Origin: Streptomyces sp. NBC_00483
Lineage (GTDB): Bacteria > Actinomycetota > Actinomycetes > Streptomycetales > Streptomycetaceae
Direction of reading: 5' to 3'
Length of the DNA: 64,000 nucleotides
NCBI RefSeq assembly: GCF_036013745.1
Contig: NZ_CP107880.1
Coordinates: forward strand, 8,928,001 to 8,992,000
Positions within the stretch are counted from its first letter, which is position 1. Each line of letters begins with the position of its first letter. A model generated the notes under the pieces. The model saw only the letters and a program-made list of their open reading frames with translations, had not been told where the DNA came from and ran no database searches. The translations under genes were made by a program, and so were the position numbers. Positions 24,496 through 32,768 of the stretch are shown here, in pieces.

Positions 24496-25484
24496 GGACG
24501 CTCCCGCGTGCGGCGGCGGCCGGCCGGGAGCGGCAGCGGGGTCGCGCCCTCGACGACGGTGTTGGAGAGGGTGCCGACGGCCTCGACCGTGAGGGTGACG
24601 GTGTCTCCGGGCTTCAGCGGCGGCGGAGTCTGTTCGCCGCGCCTGCCCCACAGTTCGGCGAGGCAGCCACCGTTGCCGCAGGTGCCGGAGCCGAGAATGT
24701 CACCGGGGCGGACGACGGTGCCGCGCGAGGCGTAGGCGACCATCTCCTCGAAGGTCCAACTCATGTTGGAGAGCAGGTCCTTGCCGATCGTCTCGCCGTT
24801 GACCTCGGCCGTCAGCGCCAGGCGCAGCAGACCGTCCGCGTCGCGGTACGGCTCCAGTTCGTCGGCGGTGACCAGGTACGGGCCGAGCGTGGTCGCGGTG
24901 TCCTTGCCCTTGCAGGGGCCGAGGCCGACCTTCATCTCGGCGGACTGGAGGTCGCGGGCCGACCAGTCGTTGAAGACCGTGTAGCCGATGATGTGCTCGC
25001 GGGCCTCTTCGGGAGTGAGGTCGCGGCCCTCGCGGCCGATGACGGCGGCGACCTCGAGTTCGTAGTCGAGGACGGTCGAGCCGGGCGGCATCGGGATGTC
25101 CTCGCCGGGGCCGTAGACGGCGTACGGGTTGGTGAAGTAGAAGGTCGGCGCCGCGTACCACTGCTCGGGTACGCCCGCGACACCGTCCACGGCCTTGCGC
25201 ACACCCTCCACATGTTCCTCGAAGGCCACGAAGTCCCGTACGGAGGAAGGCTGGAGGGGCGGAAGCAGCCGCACTTGGGAGACCTGCGGGCCGGGCGGTC
25301 CGGCAAGCGCGGCGGTACCGGCGTCGAGGAGGCCCGGCAGGCCGTCCGAGGAGTGGATCAGGTCGGTGAGGGAGGTGACACCGGGCACCGGGTACAGGGT
25401 GTCGTCCTCCGTGACGACGGCGACGCGGGTGGGGTGTCCGTGTTCGTGTTCGTGCTCATACGTGGAGTAGGTGGCGAATCGCAT
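24492..25484 (-). CDS. Fumarylacetoacetate hydrolase (FAH) family protein
   Basis: A 330-residue FAH-fold protein. The metal site is visible in DYELEVAAVIGREG (Glu-x-Glu) and FNDWSARDLQSAEM (Asp), with GPYLVT and GSGTCGNGGCLAELWG further on. Such enzymes hydrolyse or decarboxylate 2-oxo/acylpyruvate-type ring-cleavage products. Residues 8-17 are His/Glu-rich (EHEHEHGH) from a short repeat in the DNA. ATG 25484 has AGGAG ahead. It follows the extradiol-type dioxygenase gene by 95 bases and overlaps the next SDR gene. Confidence 0.88.
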   Translation of the reverse strand: MRFATYSTYEHEHEHGHPTRVAVVTEDDTLYPVPGVTSLTDLIHSSDGLPGLLDAGTAALAGPPGPQVSQVRLLPPLQPSSVRDFVAFEEHVEGVRKAVDGVAGVPEQWYAAPTFYFTNPYAVYGPGEDIPMPPGSTVLDYELEVAAVIGREGRDLTPEEAREHIIGYTVFNDWSARDLQSAEMKVGLGPCKGKDTATTLGPYLVTADELEPYRDADGLLRLALTAEVNGETIGKDLLSNMSWTFEEMVAYASRGTVVRPGDILGSGTCGNGGCLAELWGRRGEQTPPPLKPGDTVTLTVEAVGTLSNTVVEGATPLPLPAGRRRTRERP

Positions 25485-25579
25485 GCGAGCTCCTGGCGGG
25501 CGGCGACGGAACCGGGGGGCGCGGCGGGTGTGTCAGGGCATGGACAGGGCACCGCCGCGCCCCCGGAAATCGGGTGGGA

Positions 25580-26518
25580 TCAGACCGGCGGGGCGATGAA
25601 CACGCCGCGGTCGGGGTCGTTGAACGACTCCTTGGCGACGAGCTCGTTCATCGCGTTCGCCGTTCCCCACTGGTCGGTGACCTCGGGCTTCGAGAAGTCG
25701 TAGACGTGCGGGTGCCAGGTGTCCTCGTCGAGCTCCTCCAACTCCGTCGTGTATTCGACGGTGTTGCCGTGCGGGTCGAGGAAGTACGTGAAGGTGTTGT
25801 CGCCCGCCATGTGCCGACCGGGGCCCCAGATCTTCTTGAACCCGGCACGCATCACCCGGCCGGAACCGCGCATGTACTCGTCCAGGCCGCGCATCTCGAA
25901 GGAGACGTGGTGCAGCGCGGTGTGCGGGCCCTGCGCGATCGCCATCGAGTGGTGCTGGTTGGAGATCCGCATGAAGTGCATGACCTCGCCCATGTGCGGC
26001 GAGGACAGGGTGTCGGAGAGCGCGAAGCCGAGGTGGCGCTCGTACCACTCCCGGGTCTTGTTCAGATCCGGGGAGTTGAGGACGACGTGGGAGAGCTTGA
26101 CCGGGATGGCCTCCTTCTCCTCGATCTTGCGGTGCTGCCGGACCTCGACGTCGGCGGAGACCTCGATGGTGCGCCCGTCGACGTCGAAGAAGCGGAAGCC
26201 GTAGCCGCCACCGGGGGTGTCGACCTTGCCCGGCTGCGAGATCAACTGCACGTCACCGGCAAGGAGTTGCTCGGCGAGCGTGTCCACGTCCGCCGGGCTG
26301 GCCGCCCCGTAGGAGACGAGGTCCAGGCGCTTCTCGTCAGCCTCGCGCAGGCGCACCACGTACTGCTCGGGGGAGCCCTCGGCGGCCAGGAAGGAGATGC
26401 CGGAGTCCTCGGCGACCTTGGTCAGGCCCCAGACGCCGGAGTAGAAGTCGAGCTGCTTGTCGTAGTCCGGCACGGCGAGGTCGACGTGCCGCAGGTGGGT
26501 GAGCAGACGGTTGCTCAT
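25580..26518 (-). CDS. Extradiol ring-cleavage dioxygenase, VOC family (catechol 2,3-dioxygenase-like)
   Basis: A 312-residue two-domain vicinal-oxygen-chelate protein. The catalytic C-terminal domain supplies the 2-His-1-Glu metal site: His144 in KLSHVVLN, His203/204 in ALHHVSFEM and Glu255 in GNTVEYTTE. The N-terminal domain (LRHVDLAVPDYDKQLDFYSGVWG) has the degenerate fold seen in type-I extradiol enzymes. It would open a catechol-like ring next to the hydroxyls with O2. ATG 26518 has AAGGA ahead, three bases after the amidohydrolase stop, placing it mid-operon. Confidence 0.9.
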   Translation of the reverse strand: MSNRLLTHLRHVDLAVPDYDKQLDFYSGVWGLTKVAEDSGISFLAAEGSPEQYVVRLREADEKRLDLVSYGAASPADVDTLAEQLLAGDVQLISQPGKVDTPGGGYGFRFFDVDGRTIEVSADVEVRQHRKIEEKEAIPVKLSHVVLNSPDLNKTREWYERHLGFALSDTLSSPHMGEVMHFMRISNQHHSMAIAQGPHTALHHVSFEMRGLDEYMRGSGRVMRAGFKKIWGPGRHMAGDNTFTYFLDPHGNTVEYTTELEELDEDTWHPHVYDFSKPEVTDQWGTANAMNELVAKESFNDPDRGVFIAPPV

Positions 26519-26521
26519 GGG

Positions 26522-27523
26522 TCAGTCCTTCCGGAGGCGGAGGAGGGCGGTCGCGGTGCCGCCGCGTACGGCGTGAAAGTCGGCGTCGGCGAGATCCGCC
26601 GCGCGCAGTGCGCCGACGGGGTCCTCGCTGCCCATGTCGAAGGGGAAGTCGGAGCCGAGCAGCACGCGGTCCGCGCCCGCGACCCGCACCAACTCCCGCA
26701 GCACGTACGGGTCGTGGACGAGCGAGTCGAAGTACAGGCGGCGCAGATACGTGCTCGGTTCCTGCGCGCACGCGTGGGCGTCGGCGCGCGCCCGCCACGC
26801 GTGGTCGGCGCGGCCGATGTGGGTGGGCAGATAGCCGCCGCCGTGCGCCGCGATGATCCGCAGGCCGGGATGGCGGTCGAGGACTCCGGAGAAGATCAGG
26901 TGCGAGAGCGCGACGGCGTTCTCGGTGGGCTGGCCAACGGAGTTGGACAGGTACCACTGGTCGAGGCGCTCGTCGAGCGTGCAGCCGAAGGGGTGCAGAA
27001 AGACCAGCGCGCCCGTCTCCTCGGCCCGTGCCCACAGCGGTTCGTACGCCGGGTCGGACAGCTCGCGGCCCGGCGCGTGGCTGGAGATCTCGACGCCGAG
27101 CAGACCCTGTTCGAGGGCGTGGTCGAGCGCGCGCACCGCCTGTTCGGGATGCTGGAGCGGTACGAGGCCGAGGCCCCGCAGTCGGTCCGGTGCGGCCGAA
27201 CAGTGCGCGGCCGTCGCCTCGTTGGCGAGCCGGTACACCTTCTCCGCGGCCGCCTCGTCGGCCCAGTAGTGATAGTGGGACGGGGACGGGCTGACCAGTT
27301 GGACGTCCACGCCCTGCGCGTCCATCGCGGCCAGCCGGGCGGACACATCGGTGAGCCGGGCGAACCGCTCGCCGATCATCCGGCCGCTGACCTTGAGCGC
27401 GTCGGGGCCGTTGCGCCGGGCGTCCAGGGCCTTCGCATCGGCGTGGCCCGGCAGGCCGTCGACCAATGCCTCGATCTCGGGCAGCAGGACGTGGGCGTGC
27501 ACGTCAATAGTGGGCGTGGTCAC
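26522..27523 (-). CDS. Amidohydrolase-2 family protein (ACMSD-like decarboxylase)
   Basis: A 333-residue TIM-barrel metal enzyme related to 2-amino-3-carboxymuconate-6-semialdehyde decarboxylase. The metal ligands appear as DVHAHVLLP at the N-terminus, VFLHPFG near residue 170, AAHGGGYLP near residue 225 and LLGSDFPFDMG near residue 290. Members decarboxylate or hydrolyse ring-derived acids. GTG 27523 overlaps the upstream monooxygenase stop (GTGA). Next to an extradiol dioxygenase this arrangement suggests decarboxylation of a carboxylated ring-cleavage product or of an aromatic acid. Confidence 0.88.
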   Translation of the reverse strand: MTTPTIDVHAHVLLPEIEALVDGLPGHADAKALDARRNGPDALKVSGRMIGERFARLTDVSARLAAMDAQGVDVQLVSPSPSHYHYWADEAAAEKVYRLANEATAAHCSAAPDRLRGLGLVPLQHPEQAVRALDHALEQGLLGVEISSHAPGRELSDPAYEPLWARAEETGALVFLHPFGCTLDERLDQWYLSNSVGQPTENAVALSHLIFSGVLDRHPGLRIIAAHGGGYLPTHIGRADHAWRARADAHACAQEPSTYLRRLYFDSLVHDPYVLRELVRVAGADRVLLGSDFPFDMGSEDPVGALRAADLADADFHAVRGGTATALLRLRKD

Positions 27524-28662
27524 GGCAGCTCCCGCAGCATCGTCATCGTGCGGCCCATCAGGCCGGGCACATCTGCGTCGCGGACCCCGTCGAGCTGCCA
27601 CTGGCCGATCTGCACGGACGCCTCCACGATCGGGCGCACACGTGCGATACGCCGCTCGTAGTACGTCTGGAACAGCGCGTCGTCCCAGGTGTCGACGGCG
27701 CTCAGCATCTGCGTGAGCACCCAGGTGTCCTCCATCGACAGGGCGGCACCCTGGGCGAGGGTGGGCGGGCAGCAGTGCGCGGCGTCGCCGACCAGGACGA
27801 CCCGGCCGCGGTGCCAGGACCCCTCGACCAGCATCCGGTCGAACCAGGTGTAGTTGACCTGCGCCGGGTCGGTGATGTGCGCGGTGATCTCCGGCCAGTG
27901 GCCGCCGTAGTGCTTCGCGAGCGAGCGCATCTCGTCGGCGTAGGAGTCCGTCGGGATGGTGGCCCGGTCGCGGTTGGCCTCGACGACGTACGCGTAGATC
28001 GTGGACTCGCTGGTCGGGCAGTATCCGGCGATGTAGGCGGGGCCGCCGTACGCGAGGTCGGTGCGGGTCAGGCCGGACGGGCGCGGGGTGGCGACGCGCC
28101 AGATGGCCATGCCGGTGGGCTCGGGCCGGTCGGTGATGCCGATCGCGGCACGGGTGGCGGAGCCCAGGCCGTCGGCGGCGATCACCAGGTCGTAGCGGCC
28201 GTCGGTGCCGTCGCTGAAGCGTACGGAGACACCGGTGTCGTCCTGGTCGAGGGACTCGGCCCGGACGCCGAGCCGGACGGTGGCGCCGCTGGCGCGGACC
28301 GCGTCGATCAGGATCCGCTGGAGCTGCGGGCGCTGCATGCCGACGGTGGCGGGCAGTTCGTCACCGCCGGTGCGCAGGTCCTCGCTGACGTGCAGAACGG
28401 TGCCGTCGGGGGCGGTGATGCCGACCGCGTCGAAGCCGTAGCCGGACCGCTCCACCTGCTCCCACACACCGAGTTCGCGCAGCACGCGCAGCGCGTTGCC
28501 CTGGAGGGTGATGCCGGATCCTGCGGTGGCGTTCCAGTCGTCCTTGGCCTCGATCAGGTCGACCGCGATCCCGGCGCGGCGCAGCAGGATCGTCGCGGCG
28601 TTGCCGGCCGCGCCGCCGCCGACGACGAGGACCGAGCGGGGGCTGCTGGGGGTACTGCTCAT
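27520..28662 (-). CDS. FAD-dependent aromatic monooxygenase (PHBH/group A type)
   Basis: A 380-residue class-A flavoprotein hydroxylase. FAD motifs are VLVVGGGAAGNAATILLRRAGI at the N-terminus, YDLVIAADGLGSATR (DG motif) near residue 165, and RVVLVGDAAHCCPPTLAQGA (GD motif) near residue 288. Such enzymes hydroxylate phenolic or carboxylated rings using NAD(P)H and O2, preparing them for ring cleavage. ATG 28662 follows AGGAG. It shares the leftward operon with cyclase, amidohydrolase, extradiol dioxygenase and FAH genes. Confidence 0.92.
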   Translation of the reverse strand: MSSTPSSPRSVLVVGGGAAGNAATILLRRAGIAVDLIEAKDDWNATAGSGITLQGNALRVLRELGVWEQVERSGYGFDAVGITAPDGTVLHVSEDLRTGGDELPATVGMQRPQLQRILIDAVRASGATVRLGVRAESLDQDDTGVSVRFSDGTDGRYDLVIAADGLGSATRAAIGITDRPEPTGMAIWRVATPRPSGLTRTDLAYGGPAYIAGYCPTSESTIYAYVVEANRDRATIPTDSYADEMRSLAKHYGGHWPEITAHITDPAQVNYTWFDRMLVEGSWHRGRVVLVGDAAHCCPPTLAQGAALSMEDTWVLTQMLSAVDTWDDALFQTYYERRIARVRPIVEASVQIGQWQLDGVRDADVPGLMGRTMTMLRELP

Positions 28663-28682
28663 GGATAACTCCTGTGTTCCGT

Positions 28683-28748
28683 CGGCTACTTGACGGCTAC
28701 TTGACGGCTACTCGACGGCGACTTGTCGACTACTTGACGGCTACGGGG
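28683..28748 (-). repeat. 11-bp tandem repeat carrying the cyclase stop codon
   Basis: Five to six consecutive 11-base units of the form CGGCTACTTGA occupy 28683-28748. The stop codon of the cyclase gene (28730-28732 on the minus strand) falls inside one unit, so copies of the last codons are repeated past the gene end. Confidence 0.85.
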
Positions 28749-29713
28749 TTGACCGGGGAGCCGACGGCGCCGGTGATGGGCAGGGGAGCGGCGGTGAGCC
28801 AGAACTCGTAGGTGCCGTCCGCCGCGCAGTCCGCGGCGAGCGCGTCCGGGTCCCACATCTCGCCGATCAGCAGGCCCATGTTGGGGATGGCGACCTGGTG
28901 CAGCGGCTGGAAGGCGTGCTCGAACTCGTTGGGCCGCACCTCGAAGCCCCAGGTGTCGGTGGCGATCGCGGCGATCTCGGTGCGGTGCAGCCAGCCGGCC
29001 GCGGTGAAGGACAGGCCGGGGGCCGGGCCGCCCGCGTACTCGTTCCAGCCCTCGCGGCGGGCGCGGGCGAGCTGCCCGGTGCGCACGACGACGATGTCGC
29101 CGCGTCCGACGCTCACCCCGTGGGCCTCGGCCGTGGCGATGAGGTGTTCCTCGGTGATGGCGAAGGCGTCGGGCAGCTCGCCGTCGGTGCCGATGACCCG
29201 GCCGACGTCGAGCAGGACGCCGCGCCCGGCCACGTACGGAGCCATGTGCTCGATGCCGGTGACCAGGTCGCCGTCGGAGGTGACGACCTTCTCGGCGGCG
29301 CGGCCGTTCCACGCCTTGCCGTGGTCGAAGATGTGGCCCAGGCCGTCCCACTGTGTGGAGCACTGCAGCGGCATGGCGATCACGTCGTCGGCGCCGCCCA
29401 TGCCGTGCGGGAAGCCCTGGTTGGCGAGGGCCGCGTCGGTGCCGGTGTCGAGCATGGTGTGCACCGGGTTGGTGCGGCGCCGCCAGCCCTTCTGCGGGCC
29501 GTTCATGTCGAAGCTCTGGGCGAGCGAGAAGCTGGCGCCCCGTCGTACGAGTGCGGCACCCTCGCGGCGCTTGGCCTCGTCCAGGAAGTTCAGCGTGCCG
29601 AGCCGGTCGTCCTCGCCCCAACGGCCCCAGTTCGAGTACGACTTGGCGGCGCGGGCCACCGCACCCTCCGGGTCGGTGCGGTCCAAGGACGCCGGCGTCT
29701 GCTCGGGATTCAC
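28730..29713 (-). CDS. Cyclase family protein (metal-dependent hydrolase, kynurenine-formamidase fold)
   Basis: A 327-residue member of the long subgroup of the cyclase family. The diagnostic metal-binding segment reads QCSTQWDGLGHIFDHGKAWNG, equivalent to the HxGTHxDxxxH of bacterial kynurenine formamidase, with RGDIVVVRTGQLARAR and LLIGEMWDPDALA downstream. GTG 29713 was chosen because GGAGGTG lies ahead and it overlaps the previous stop (GTGA). Likely reaction: hydrolysis of an amide, lactone or enol ester in the same pathway. The extreme C-terminus lies in an 11-base repeat. Confidence 0.85.
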   Translation of the reverse strand: MNPEQTPASLDRTDPEGAVARAAKSYSNWGRWGEDDRLGTLNFLDEAKRREGAALVRRGASFSLAQSFDMNGPQKGWRRRTNPVHTMLDTGTDAALANQGFPHGMGGADDVIAMPLQCSTQWDGLGHIFDHGKAWNGRAAEKVVTSDGDLVTGIEHMAPYVAGRGVLLDVGRVIGTDGELPDAFAITEEHLIATAEAHGVSVGRGDIVVVRTGQLARARREGWNEYAGGPAPGLSFTAAGWLHRTEIAAIATDTWGFEVRPNEFEHAFQPLHQVAIPNMGLLIGEMWDPDALAADCAADGTYEFWLTAAPLPITGAVGSPVNPVAVK

Positions 29714-30711
29714 GTGGTCACCTCCGCCACACACCGGGTGCGCTGCGCGCCGAGCCCGGTGACGGAGCCGTCCATGACGTCTCCGTCGCGCAGCAGCCGA
29801 CCCCAGTGCATGCCGTTTCCGGCGGGTGAGCCGGTCAACACCAGGTCTCCTGGCAGCAGTTGGGCGCTCTGTGAGGCGTAGGCCACCATGCGTGCCACGT
29901 TGAAGATCATGTCCTTGGTGGACTCGTCCTGCATGGTCTCGCCGTTGAGCTTCAGGGTGAGCTGCAGATCGTCCGGGTCCGTGACCGATTCGGTGGGCAC
30001 GATCCACGGGCCGAGCGGGGTGAATCCGGGTGCGTTCTTGCTGCGCAGCCAGTCGGTGCCGATCTGAGGCATGTCCCGGCGGAAGACGGTGGCGCGGTCG
30101 GTGAGGTCGTTGGCGATGGTGTATCCGGCGACGTACTCCAGGGCCTCCTCGACGGAGACGCCGTGGGCGGGCCTGCCGATCACGGCCGCCAACTCCAGCT
30201 CCCAGTCCGGCTTCCCGGCCCAGGAGGGCAGCACCACGTCGTCGTAAGGACCGGTGATCGCGCTCGGCAGCCCGATGAAGACGTACGGCAGGTCCTCCGT
30301 GGCCCGCCGGTCCATGATCTCCGCCGCCTCGGCGCGCCGCACGTCCTCCGGACGGTCGTCGCCCGGCGCCTTGTGCGCGACGTGCAGATCGATCACGTGC
30401 TGGCGGTAGTTGGCGCCGGACTGGAACACCTGGCGCGGCTCGACCGGCGCGTGCACCGAGAAGTCCGCGAGCGGCGTGCGCGCGACGGCGCCGTCGTCGG
30501 CCAGGGAGCGCAGCCGCGGCAGCACCGCGGCCCAGTCCTCCAGCAGCCGACGGGTCGTCAACCGGTCGTCGTCCAGGGCGATACGCAGGTCCACGACCCG
30601 CTCGTCGGGGGTGACCAGGGCGGGGAACTCCGGCCCGCCCGGAGTCGAGAGCGTGGCGAGCGCGAAGGGGCCGGCGAACGGCGCGGATGCGGGAGCGGGT
30701 TTCACGAACAT
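29710..30711 (-). CDS. Fumarylacetoacetate hydrolase (FAH) family protein, second copy
   Basis: A 333-residue FAH-fold enzyme, only distantly similar to the one at 24492. Metal ligands sit in DWELELAAVIGRPAHG and ANDLTDRATVFR; substrate-loop features include VFQSGANYRQHVIDLHV and LTGSPAGNGMHWGR. ATG 30711 has AGGAGG five bases ahead. It is the first gene of the leftward catabolic operon, facing the LysR gene across 148 bases, the classical arrangement for LysR-controlled pathways. Confidence 0.88.
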   Translation of the reverse strand: MFVKPAPASAPFAGPFALATLSTPGGPEFPALVTPDERVVDLRIALDDDRLTTRRLLEDWAAVLPRLRSLADDGAVARTPLADFSVHAPVEPRQVFQSGANYRQHVIDLHVAHKAPGDDRPEDVRRAEAAEIMDRRATEDLPYVFIGLPSAITGPYDDVVLPSWAGKPDWELELAAVIGRPAHGVSVEEALEYVAGYTIANDLTDRATVFRRDMPQIGTDWLRSKNAPGFTPLGPWIVPTESVTDPDDLQLTLKLNGETMQDESTKDMIFNVARMVAYASQSAQLLPGDLVLTGSPAGNGMHWGRLLRDGDVMDGSVTGLGAQRTRCVAEVTT

Positions 30712-30859
30712 GTCCTCCTGATTGCGGTGGTACTAATCTGGACCCGCCACCGGTGATCAGGGAAATAGATTCTGTGGATGCGGACTATCCGTTGGGTAAA
30801 TTCTCCCTGGTCAGCACCGTCCGACCCCGAGCCCGACGCCGTACAGCAAGGGAAAGCCC
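30712..30859. promoter_or_regulatory. Divergent regulatory region, catabolic operon / LysR gene
   Basis: This 148-base spacer is AT-richer than its surroundings, especially 30760-30810. ATAG (around 30767) and CTAT (around 30787) form a small inverted repeat, but no unambiguous T-N11-A LysR box can be fixed. Control by the adjacent LysR protein is inferred from layout. Confidence 0.4.
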
Positions 30860-31798
30860 GTGAATCTGGCCCGTCTGGACCTCAACCTCGTCGTCGCCCT
30901 GCGGGCCCTGCTGGAAGAGCGCAACGTCACGCGCGCCGGACACCGCGTCGGGCTGAGCCAGCCCGCGATGAGCGCCGCGCTCTCCCGGCTGCGCCGCCAC
31001 TTCGACGACGATCTGCTGGCCCGGGTCGGCGGCCACTACGAGCTGACCGCGCTCGGCCAGGTGCTGCTCGACCGTACCTCCACCGCCTACGACGTGCTGG
31101 AACGCCTCTTCGCCAGCCAGGCCACCTTCGACCCCGCGCAGGAGAACCGCGAGTTCACGCTCGTCGCCTCCGACTACGCCGTGTCCGTGTTCGGCACCGC
31201 CCTCGCCCGCCACCTCCACGAGGAGGCCCCCGGCATCCGGCTGCGCTTCACGCAGACCCCGACCACCGTGGTCGAGGACACGGCGACGCTGCTCAGCACC
31301 GTCGACGGACTGCTCATGCCGCACGGTGTCATCAATGACTTCCCCGCCACGGATCTCTACGACGACCGGTGGGTCTTCCTCGTCGCCGACGACCATCCGG
31401 ATGTCGGGGACCGGCTCACCCTGCAGGACCTCGCGGACCTGCCCTGGGTCACCTATCAGCGCACCTACGACGCCCCGGCCGTGCGCCAGCTCGGCATGCT
31501 CGGCGTCGAGCCGCACGTCGAGGTCTCCGTCGACAGCTTCCAACTGCTACCGCTCCTTGTGGCCGGCACCCGGCGCATCGCCCTCGTCCAGGCCCGGCTC
31601 GCCCGGCTGCTCGCGCCGATCGCCCCGGTCCGGGTCATGGAACCTCCCTACGAGGCGGTCTCCCTGCAAGAGGCGCTGTGGTGGCATCCCGTGCACACCC
31701 ACGACGCCGCCCACATCTGGCTGCGGGAGACAGCGGCGCGGGTCGGGGCCGGGCTGCCCCGGTCGCAGGACGGGCCGCCGCTCAACAGCACGAAATGA
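30860..31798 (+). CDS. LysR family transcriptional regulator
   Basis: A 312-residue regulator with the N-terminal helix-turn-helix (LDLNLVVALRALLEERNVTRAGHRVGLSQPAMSAALSRLRRHFDDDLLAR) and a C-terminal periplasmic-binding-type effector domain. The DLNLVVAL opening and long spacing resemble NodD/PcpR-like members that respond to aromatic inducers. GTG 30860 is used. It is divergent from the FAH-to-SDR operon and is the probable activator of it. The stop TGA begins a three-unit repeat before the IclR gene. Confidence 0.9.
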   Translation: MNLARLDLNLVVALRALLEERNVTRAGHRVGLSQPAMSAALSRLRRHFDDDLLARVGGHYELTALGQVLLDRTSTAYDVLERLFASQATFDPAQENREFTLVASDYAVSVFGTALARHLHEEAPGIRLRFTQTPTTVVEDTATLLSTVDGLLMPHGVINDFPATDLYDDRWVFLVADDHPDVGDRLTLQDLADLPWVTYQRTYDAPAVRQLGMLGVEPHVEVSVDSFQLLPLLVAGTRRIALVQARLARLLAPIAPVRVMEPPYEAVSLQEALWWHPVHTHDAAHIWLRETAARVGAGLPRSQDGPPLNSTK

Positions 31799-31872
31799 AC
31801 GGGGAGTTGGAAGTCGCGTGAACGGAGAGCCGGAAGGGACCACGTGAGCGGAGAGACGGAAGGAGCCACCCG
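31796..31872 (+). repeat. Three TGA-led imperfect tandem units between LysR and IclR genes
   Basis: Units start at 31796, 31819 and 31845, are 23, 26 and 28 bases long and follow the pattern TGAACGGAGAG..GGAAG. The first TGA is the LysR stop; the third unit contains AAGGAG, the IclR ribosome binding site. Confidence 0.75.
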
Positions 31873-32646
31873 ATGAAGCCACCCCACCGCGAGTCCGTCC
31901 TCTCCCGTGCCGCACGCATCCTGGGGGCCTTCAGCCAGGACGAACCGGCGCTGACCGTCTCCGAGATCGCCCGCCGCACCGGCCTGCACGTCGCCACCGC
32001 CTCCCGCCTCGTGGGCGAGTTGGTCGGGCACGGATTCCTGAGCCGCGACGAGGACCGTCGCGTACGGATCGGCGTCCGGCTGTGGGAACTCGTCGTCCGC
32101 GCCTCGCCCACACTGTCCCTGCGCGACGCGGCGATGCCGTTCATGGAGGGCGTGCACGACGTGGTGGGCCACCACGTCCAACTCGCCGTCCTGGACAGCG
32201 AAGAGGTGCTGTTCCTCGAACGCCTCTCGGCCCCGCGCTCGGTCATCAACTACACCCGCATCGCCGGACGACTCCCCCTGCACGCCTCCTCCAGCGGCCT
32301 GGTGCTGCTCGCCCACGGGCCGGCCGCCCTCAAGGACCGCGTGCTCGACGGCGAACTCGCCGCCTACACCGACGCCACCCCGGCCACCCCCGCCGTGCTG
32401 CGGGCCGTGCTGGCGGAGGTGCGCCGGCAGGGCTACGCCTACTGTCCCGGCTACGTCCACGAAGACGCCCTCGGCATTGCCGCCCCGGTGCGCGGCGCCG
32501 ACGGCACGGTGGCGGCGGCGCTGTCGGTCATCGTCCCCAACGACCAGAGCGCACAGGCGGTCGTGCCCGTCGTCCGTACGGCCGCCCGTGGTGTGTCGCG
32601 CGCGCTCGAAGCGGCCGCCGCCGCACCCGTTACACCTGATGCGTGA
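31873..32646 (+). CDS. IclR family transcriptional regulator
   Basis: A 257-residue regulator: winged helix-turn-helix (LTVSEIARRTGLHVATASRLVGELVGHGFL, residues about 27-57) and C-terminal effector domain (GRLPLHASSSGLVLLAHG; QGYAYCPGYVHEDALGIAAPV). ATG 31873 has AAGGAG ahead. It is co-directional with the LysR gene upstream and the reductase/P450 pair downstream (122 bases away), so it likely controls the latter. IclR relatives near P450 or ring-oxygenase genes commonly sense aromatic acids. Confidence 0.9.
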   Translation: MKPPHRESVLSRAARILGAFSQDEPALTVSEIARRTGLHVATASRLVGELVGHGFLSRDEDRRVRIGVRLWELVVRASPTLSLRDAAMPFMEGVHDVVGHHVQLAVLDSEEVLFLERLSAPRSVINYTRIAGRLPLHASSSGLVLLAHGPAALKDRVLDGELAAYTDATPATPAVLRAVLAEVRRQGYAYCPGYVHEDALGIAAPVRGADGTVAAALSVIVPNDQSAQAVVPVVRTAARGVSRALEAAAAAPVTPDA

Positions 32647-32768
32647 CGGACGTACGACGGTCAGGTGGAAGCGGCACGAAATCCGTCTCTCACTGGATGA
32701 GAAGGCCGTCGCGGTGCGACCGCCGCCGCGCGCATCCTGCCTGCAATCCACAGACGGGAGGCGACGAC

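Noticed and set aside
28683-28748. Possible CRISPR-like repeat array
   Set aside because: Units are 11 bases, contiguous and without spacers; a simple tandem repeat at a gene end. The same holds for the repeats at 33756, 31796 and 37737.
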